DNA of 64,000 nucleotides from GCA-002780795 sp964545385 (GTDB lineage Bacteria > Patescibacteriota > Microgenomatia > UBA1406 > GWC2-37-13): NCBI GenBank assembly GCA_964545385.1, contig CAZJFG010000003.1, positions 1 to 64,000 on the forward strand, given 5' to 3'. Positions 59,729 to 64,000 of this stretch are shown here, piece by piece; within the stretch, counting starts at the first letter, position 1, and each line of letters opens with the position of its first letter. A program made the position numbers and the translations under genes. The notes below the pieces were generated by a model that had not been told where the DNA came from, ran no database searches, and was given only the letters and a program-made list of their open reading frames with translations.

Positions 59729-60237
59729 TAAAATTTAATTATCGAATCTTCATTTGGTAACCCGATTATTTTACCGAAAATAAACTGGTCGCTGCCAAAA
59801 TAAGACATTTTTCGTTCACCTTCAAGACTAAGGCCAATCTTTTCATAAAATGCTTTTGCAAGCGGTTGGCTGGCCAGTTCAACTTTGTGGCAGCCTTGAG
59901 ATCTGGAAAAGTCAATCCAGGTCATAATCAATTTTCTCCCCAAGCCTTGTTTTTGGAACTTTGGCAGAACCGCCAACCAACGGCAAAAACTCACCCCGCC
60001 GTACGGCTGATCGACTACTGCAAATCCAACAATTTCTTTGTTTATGCGTACAACAAAAATTGTTTTAAAATCGTTGTTAATCCAGTAGATGAAATTTGTC
60101 GGCGTATAGACTTTGTTTAGGAAAAAATCACTCATTTTAGGAGTATAGCATGGGAAAAGAGTTTTTATGGCTTGGGCAAATACCTGATAAAAACTACCTA
60201 TATCGTCTTTTTTTAGAATTTCTATTTTCTCGTTCAT
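59725..60237 (-). CDS. GNAT-family N-acetyltransferase
   Basis: 170 residues. FVVRINKEIVGFAVVDQPYGGVSFCRWLAVLPKFQKQGLGRKLIMTWIDFSRSQGCHKVELASQPLAKAFYEKIGLSLEGE contains the acetyl-CoA loop QKQGLGRKL and the usual beta-alpha order. The substrate cannot be told. N-terminus and start are consistent with the family. Divergent from the CoA fusion gene 30 bases away, convergent with the exchanger. Confidence 0.85.
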   Translation of the reverse strand: MNEKIEILKKDDIGSFYQVFAQAIKTLFPCYTPKMSDFFLNKVYTPTNFIYWINNDFKTIFVVRINKEIVGFAVVDQPYGGVSFCRWLAVLPKFQKQGLGRKLIMTWIDFSRSQGCHKVELASQPLAKAFYEKIGLSLEGERKMSYFGSDQFIFGKIIGLPNEDSIIKFY

Positions 60238-60267
60238 AATTTAGATTATAATTGACAAATAAAGCTT

Positions 60268-61269
60268 ATGTTCAATCATATCATTATTGGCGGCACTTTT
60301 GATCGGTTGCACAAAGGTCACAAAAAAATCATTGATACGGCCTTTAAAAAAGGAAGATTGGTGACAATCGGTCTTACTCAAAAATCTTTGTACAAAAACA
60401 AGCCACTAGCTCAAACAATCGAGGGATATCAAATTCGTAAAAAAGGCATTTTAAATTACCTTGAAGAAAAAAAATGGACAGATCGAGCAGAATTTATTCC
60501 GATCGTGAATTTTTACGGTACAACTTTAGCCGATAAGACAATCGATGCGATTGTTGTTTCTTCGGCGACAAAAAAAAATGCTCAGATTATTAATAAGAAA
60601 AGGGAAACAATCGGCTTTGCCCAGCTTGAGATAATTGTTGTACCAGATGTTTTGGCAGAAGATGGTAATCTGATTACCTCAGAAAGAATTCGGTTTGGAG
60701 AAATTGACCGAGCTGGAAATGTTTATGATCTTTTGTTTAAAAATAATAAACAAAACAAAAAGGAGTTGATTCTTCCGGAGAGTTTGCGTGAAGCATTGCG
60801 AAAGCCAATGGGTAAAATTATAAGCTCATTCAAATGTTTTAAAACATCAAAATACTCGGTGATTATCTCAGTCGGTGACGTTGTCACTCAAAATCTGCTT
60901 CAAGCAAATATCAATCCGGACGTGAAAATAATAGACTTCAAAACAAAAAGAGAAAAAATTCCTAATTCTTATTTCTCACGGTATGAAAAACAGATGATAA
61001 ATCTTAGACCATATATTAATAAACCAGGAACAATTAATTTGAAAACCGTGAGGGTATTAAAAGAAAAAATTAATCAGGCTATTTTTGGAAAAAAGAAAAG
61101 CTGGATTGTCATTGATGGAGAGGAGGATATGCTTGCTTTGCCGGCAGTTCTTTTAGCGCCTCTAAACTCACTTGTTTTTTATGGCCATTGGAGCTTTGGT
61201 GCTGTTGAGGTCCATGTGACGGAAATATCCAAGAACGAAACCAAAAATCTTGTTTTAAAACTCCTTTAG
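60268..61269 (+). CDS. Fused archaeal-type PPAT and DUF359 (GTP-dependent dephospho-CoA kinase)
   Basis: 333 residues. N-terminal half (1-155) is the archaeal/eukaryotic-type phosphopantetheine adenylyltransferase (COG1019): IIIGGTFDRLHKGHKKII, VVSSATKKNAQIIN, LITSERIRFGEI. C-terminal half (about 165-333) matches DUF359, the archaeal GTP-dependent dephospho-CoA kinase: ISVGDVVTQNLLQANINPDVKIIDFKTKRE, NKPGTIN, DGEEDMLALPAVLLAPLNSLVFYGHWSFGAV. Together they would do the last two steps of CoA synthesis, using GTP in the second. DUF359's YGQP is YGHW here, so activity needs care. Overlaps the minus-strand gene at 61109 by 161 bases. Confidence 0.85.
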   Translation: MFNHIIIGGTFDRLHKGHKKIIDTAFKKGRLVTIGLTQKSLYKNKPLAQTIEGYQIRKKGILNYLEEKKWTDRAEFIPIVNFYGTTLADKTIDAIVVSSATKKNAQIINKKRETIGFAQLEIIVVPDVLAEDGNLITSERIRFGEIDRAGNVYDLLFKNNKQNKKELILPESLREALRKPMGKIISSFKCFKTSKYSVIISVGDVVTQNLLQANINPDVKIIDFKTKREKIPNSYFSRYEKQMINLRPYINKPGTINLKTVRVLKEKINQAIFGKKKSWIVIDGEEDMLALPAVLLAPLNSLVFYGHWSFGAVEVHVTEISKNETKNLVLKLL

Positions 61270-61717
61270 ATATAAGATTTTTAGCAAATGTAGCCAGAAA
61301 TTGTTGACTCATTGTCAAAGCAGCGTCTGAATTAATACAGCTGGAGACTATATCTATATATGTTTTGCCATTATACTTAACGCTTTTAAATTTTTGATAA
61401 TGGATATTGAGGCAATCATCCGTTTTGTCGTGAAGTGTTACTGTTTCGATACGGTTCCCTTGAGGATCTTTAGTCATTATTGAAAAAGCTCTTTCCTCAA
61501 CGAGAATATCGTAGCGGTTGAGAGCACAGTTTAAGCCATAATATTGGATTGGTTGATTATTTGTATCTATAGTGTTTGCCAAATCGTCAAAAATGAGAGT
61601 GAAAGAGTCTTTTAATAGACGAACACAAGCGCAAAAATCTTCTTTTTTTTTGGTCGTTTTTATATCATAGATTTCTATTCCTTGACCATTTTTTGTTTCT
61701 ATTAAAGAAATTGACAT
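61109..61717 (-). CDS. Hypothetical protein, C-terminus antisense to the CoA gene
   Basis: 202 residues. The first about 148 residues look like ordinary globular protein (EIYDIKTTKKKEDFCACVRLLKDSFTLIFDDLAN, YYGLNCALNRYDILVEERAFSIM). The last about 54 are the antisense of the CoA fusion gene and have a composition unlike the rest (SHGPQQHQSSNGHKKQ). Probably the original stop near 61270 was lost and the frame now runs on. No family recognised. N-terminal start at 61717 follows an AT-rich gap. Confidence 0.55.
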   Translation of the reverse strand: MSISLIETKNGQGIEIYDIKTTKKKEDFCACVRLLKDSFTLIFDDLANTIDTNNQPIQYYGLNCALNRYDILVEERAFSIMTKDPQGNRIETVTLHDKTDDCLNIHYQKFKSVKYNGKTYIDIVSSCINSDAALTMSQQFLATFAKNLISKGVLKQDFWFRSWIFPSHGPQQHQSSNGHKKQVSLEALKELPAKQAYPPLHQ

Positions 61718-61817
61718 TTAGAAATATGGGTCAATTATATTTATGGAGTTTTTAAAAAGCAACTGATTTTTCGCTTGAAAATCGAAAAGATTAATTTTAT
61801 GATTAAAACTTATTTGT

Positions 61818-62120
61818 ATGAAAAATCCAAAATATTTGGATGAGGCGTTTGAGAAAGTCTGTGGCGAGCTTTTAACAACCTTTTTAAAAAAACACAAAGA
61901 TTACGGTAAGGGAAATGTTTTAGATATGGGGGAGTTGGGGATTGCTTTTCGGGTATCGGAAAAATTTAACAGAATCAAACATTTACTTGCCAACGGTAAA
62001 AAACCCGCCAACGAAACACTGGAGGATTCATGGATTGATATCGGTGTTTATGCTGTCATTGCCCTCCTTTTGCGCCGAGGCTGGTTTCAAAAACTAAACG
62101 TCAAAAAAACAAAAAAGTAA
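61818..62120 (+). CDS. DUF1599/Nmad1-like protein
   Basis: 100 residues. LLTTFLKKHKDYGKGNVLDMGELGIAFRVSEKFNRIKHLL, then ETLEDSWIDIGVYAVIALLL. The KxYG...(K/R)xxRI...EDSxxDxxxYAxI pattern is that of DUF1599, a domain also seen in phage nucleotide-modification contexts and distantly like MazG-type nucleotide pyrophosphatases. Enzymatic role is unproven. It sits 25 bases before leuS. Confidence 0.65.
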   Translation: MKNPKYLDEAFEKVCGELLTTFLKKHKDYGKGNVLDMGELGIAFRVSEKFNRIKHLLANGKKPANETLEDSWIDIGVYAVIALLLRRGWFQKLNVKKTKK

Positions 62121-62130
62121 AAGAGTCTGC

Positions 62131-62136
62131 TATAAT
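62131..62136 (+). promoter_or_regulatory. -10 box of leuS, nearly leaderless
   Basis: TATAAT at 62131-62136, ATG at 62146, so the leader would be zero to three bases. The -35 region (about 62108-62114) shows no clear TTGACA. Confidence 0.5.
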
Positions 62137-62145
62137 TTCTTCATT

Positions 62146-64000
62146 ATGGCCGATAAATATCAACCAAAAAATTTTGAAAGAAAATGGTTTGACACCTGGG
62201 AGAAAGAAAAAATTTACCGCTTTGGGATTGATAACAACAAAAAAAAATACTATGTTTTGGTGGAACTGCCCTATACTTCCGGCGACCTTCATATCGGCCA
62301 CTGGTTTGCTTTTACCGCGCCTGATGTTCTGGCTCGTTTTAAAAGGATGATAGGCTTTAATGTTTTTTTCCCAAATGGTTATGATGCTTTTGGTTTGCCG
62401 GCAGAAAATGCGGCTATTAAAAGACAAGTTCATCCACAAGATTGGACTTTAAAAAATATCGAAACAATGACCAGGCAATTCTACACTATGGGGACGATGA
62501 TTGATTGGTCACACCAGGCAATTACTTGTTTACCCGAATACTATCGTTGGAATCAGTGGATTTTTTTAAAAATGCATGAAAAAGGTTTAGTTTACCGAGG
62601 CACGTCTTTATCCAACTGGTGCCCGAGCTGTCAGACGGTTTTGGCCAATGAGAATATTGAGTCGGGTAGATGTTGGCGCTGTGGAAGTCAGGTAGTCCAA
62701 AAAGAAGTGGCCCAATGGTTTATCAAAATCACGGCCTACGCTGATCGCCTGATCTGGCCGGAAAAGCCCGGTGTCGACTGGCCAAATTCAGTACGAACCG
62801 GTCAAAACAACTGGATAGGTAAATCTACCGGAATGATTCTTAACTTTGGTGGAGTGGATGTTTTTACAACCCGGCCGGAAACGGCAGATGGAGCGAGCTT
62901 TATTGTTCTTGCGCCGGAACATCATTTGGTTGCAAAATTCACGACCGCAGAAAATAAAAATAAAGTTGAGGAATACATTAAAAAAAGCAACCAGAAAACC
63001 GAGATGGAGCGAAAAGAAAACCGAGAAAAAACCGGTGTTTTTACCGGCGGGTATGTGAAAAATCCGGTAACCGGCAAAGATATCCCAGTTTGGGTAGCAG
63101 ATTATGTTTTATTGGATTATGGGACAGGCGCAATTATGGCCGTACCGGCCGAAGACGAGCGAGATCGTGAGTTTGCCAAAAAATTTAACTTGCAGATTAT
63201 TAAAACCAGTCTGAAAGCGAAACCAAAAGGTAAAAAAAAATCCACCTACCATATTCGTGATTGGTCCATCTCCCGTCAAAGATACTGGGGAACACCGGTA
63301 CCAATGGTGCATTGTAAAAAATGTGGAATAGTCCCTGTGGCTGAAAAAGATCTTCCTGTCGAGCTTCCGTACAAAGTTGATTTTGCTCCACATGGAAAGC
63401 CGCCTTTGGCTTCCAATAAAGAATGGATTAATGTAAAATGTCCCAAATGTGGCAGTATGGCCAAAAGAGATGCTGAAACTTTGGATACTTTTTTTGATTC
63501 GTCCTGGTATTTTTGGCGGTATTTAGATCCACATTATAACAGTGGTCCTTTCGACACTGAGCTCGCCAAAAAAATTACGCCCGTTGATATTTATTTCGGC
63601 GGAGCCGAGCATACCCTTGGTCACACTCTTTATGCACGGTTTTTCACCAAATTTTTTCAAGATATTGGTTTAGTTTCCTACGACGAGTTTGCCAAAAAAA
63701 GAGTCCAGCACGGAATTGTTCTTGGACATGATAAAAACAAAATGAGTAAAAGCAAAGGGAACGTGATTAACCCAGACGATGTTGTTACAGAATACGGCGC
63801 CGACACCGTACGAATGTATTTATGCTTTATGATGCCTTATGAAGGAACTGGACCTTGGTCGGATGAGACAATTGCCGGAGTTAATCGATTTTTGAAAAGA
63901 ATCTGGGAAATTTACCACACACAATTCAAAATAATGAATGACAAATTACGAATTAAATCCGTAATTGATAATTCGCAATCAGAAAATAAAGAATTAATAT
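62146..64000 (+). CDS. leuS: Leucyl-tRNA synthetase (cut at window end)
   Basis: 618 codons are present, from MADKYQPKNFERKWFDTW. HIGH-type motif DLHIGHW (about 48), class I CP1 editing region interrupted by two zinc-like knuckles (NWCPSCQTVLANE..CWRCGSQV; HCKKCGI, KCPKCGS), FFDSSWYFWR, EHTLGHTLYARFFTKFFQDIG, and KMSKSKGNVINPDDVV (about 534). The last 25 visible residues (NDKLRIKSVIDNSQSENKEL) are encoded by the same 'ttacgaatt..gtaattg' word family as the secE-nusG spacer and look inserted in the region where the anticodon-binding domain begins. The 3' end lies outside the window. Confidence 0.96.
   Translation, partial: MADKYQPKNFERKWFDTWEKEKIYRFGIDNNKKKYYVLVELPYTSGDLHIGHWFAFTAPDVLARFKRMIGFNVFFPNGYDAFGLPAENAAIKRQVHPQDWTLKNIETMTRQFYTMGTMIDWSHQAITCLPEYYRWNQWIFLKMHEKGLVYRGTSLSNWCPSCQTVLANENIESGRCWRCGSQVVQKEVAQWFIKITAYADRLIWPEKPGVDWPNSVRTGQNNWIGKSTGMILNFGGVDVFTTRPETADGASFIVLAPEHHLVAKFTTAENKNKVEEYIKKSNQKTEMERKENREKTGVFTGGYVKNPVTGKDIPVWVADYVLLDYGTGAIMAVPAEDERDREFAKKFNLQIIKTSLKAKPKGKKKSTYHIRDWSISRQRYWGTPVPMVHCKKCGIVPVAEKDLPVELPYKVDFAPHGKPPLASNKEWINVKCPKCGSMAKRDAETLDTFFDSSWYFWRYLDPHYNSGPFDTELAKKITPVDIYFGGAEHTLGHTLYARFFTKFFQDIGLVSYDEFAKKRVQHGIVLGHDKNKMSKSKGNVINPDDVVTEYGADTVRMYLCFMMPYEGTGPWSDETIAGVNRFLKRIWEIYHTQFKIMNDKLRIKSVIDNSQSENKELI

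Noticed and set aside
1..64000. TGA recoded to glycine or tryptophan (as in some CPR groups)
   Set aside because: Long frames end normally at TGA (for example 32640 and 32780) and conserved Gly/Trp positions use GGN/TGG.
1..64000. tRNA, rRNA, tmRNA or RNase P genes
   Set aside because: I looked for GTTCRA-type T-arms and the known conserved RNA motifs and saw none that were convincing; a covariance search would be the decisive test.

Overview
The window reads as one contiguous piece of an AT-rich bacterial chromosome, most likely from the Candidate Phyla Radiation (Patescibacteria), and within it the Microgenomates/OP11 side. This is an inference. It rests on split comEC genes, an archaeal/eukaryotic-type TyrRS, an archaeal-type CoA gene fusion (PPAT plus DUF359), very large surface proteins with few recognisable relatives, starts that mostly lack Shine-Dalgarno motifs, and numerous short AT-rich spacer repeats. 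TGA works as a stop, so the recoded Gracilibacteria/Absconditabacteria are excluded. I saw no rRNA, tRNA, CRISPR array or prophage.

Layout. 1-2.4 kb: end of an MFS transporter, then a dTTP cluster (dCTP-deaminase/dUTPase-like protein, thyA, folA). 2.5-7.7 kb: membrane protein, queA, tgt, VIT/CCC1-type transporter, fmt. 7.7-10.7 kb (minus): ABC-2 exporter with two permeases, one ATPase and a small membrane protein. 10.7-16.5 kb (plus): a strong promoter with a structured, possibly non-coding RNA, rho, a decayed Fic/Doc gene, a CsoR-family repressor, trxB, glutamate dehydrogenase and a LysM-M23 peptidase.

16.5-33.3 kb (minus) is a long surface-structure gene run. Read from its promoter, it holds a recombinase-like DNA-binding domain without a catalytic domain, a 47-residue protein, a 2745-residue fibre whose cytoplasmic N-terminus again resembles a recombinase arm, a four-helix-bundle protein, a 1547-residue DUF2341/LamG protein, a pseudopilin and an O-antigen-ligase-like/TPR membrane protein. 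33.8-45 kb continues the envelope theme: two surface proteins sharing an apparently identical 1.47-kb block, two paralogous Ig-like membrane-anchored proteins, a PaaX-like regulator, and a comEA/comEC DNA-uptake locus whose comEA looks broken.

45-50 kb holds secE-nusG-rplK-rplA, a HEPN-like protein and a Ca2+-type P-ATPase. 50-64 kb is mixed: PAS-GGDEF, CAP-domain protein, Crp/Fnr regulator, REP-associated (RAYT) Y1 transposase, ADP-forming acyl-CoA synthetase, lytic transglycosylase, tyrS, nadD, a Na+/Ca2+ exchanger family protein, GNAT, the CoA fusion protein, a DUF1599 protein and the 5' part of leuS.

The strongest unexplained signals are two. First, several families of short dispersed repeats sit in frame inside conserved enzymes (tgt, fmt, tyrS, trxB, gdhA, thyA, queA), and one of these families flanks the RAYT transposase gene. 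Second, an ATGA-coupled gene set joins recombinase-arm-like domains to a giant surface fibre.
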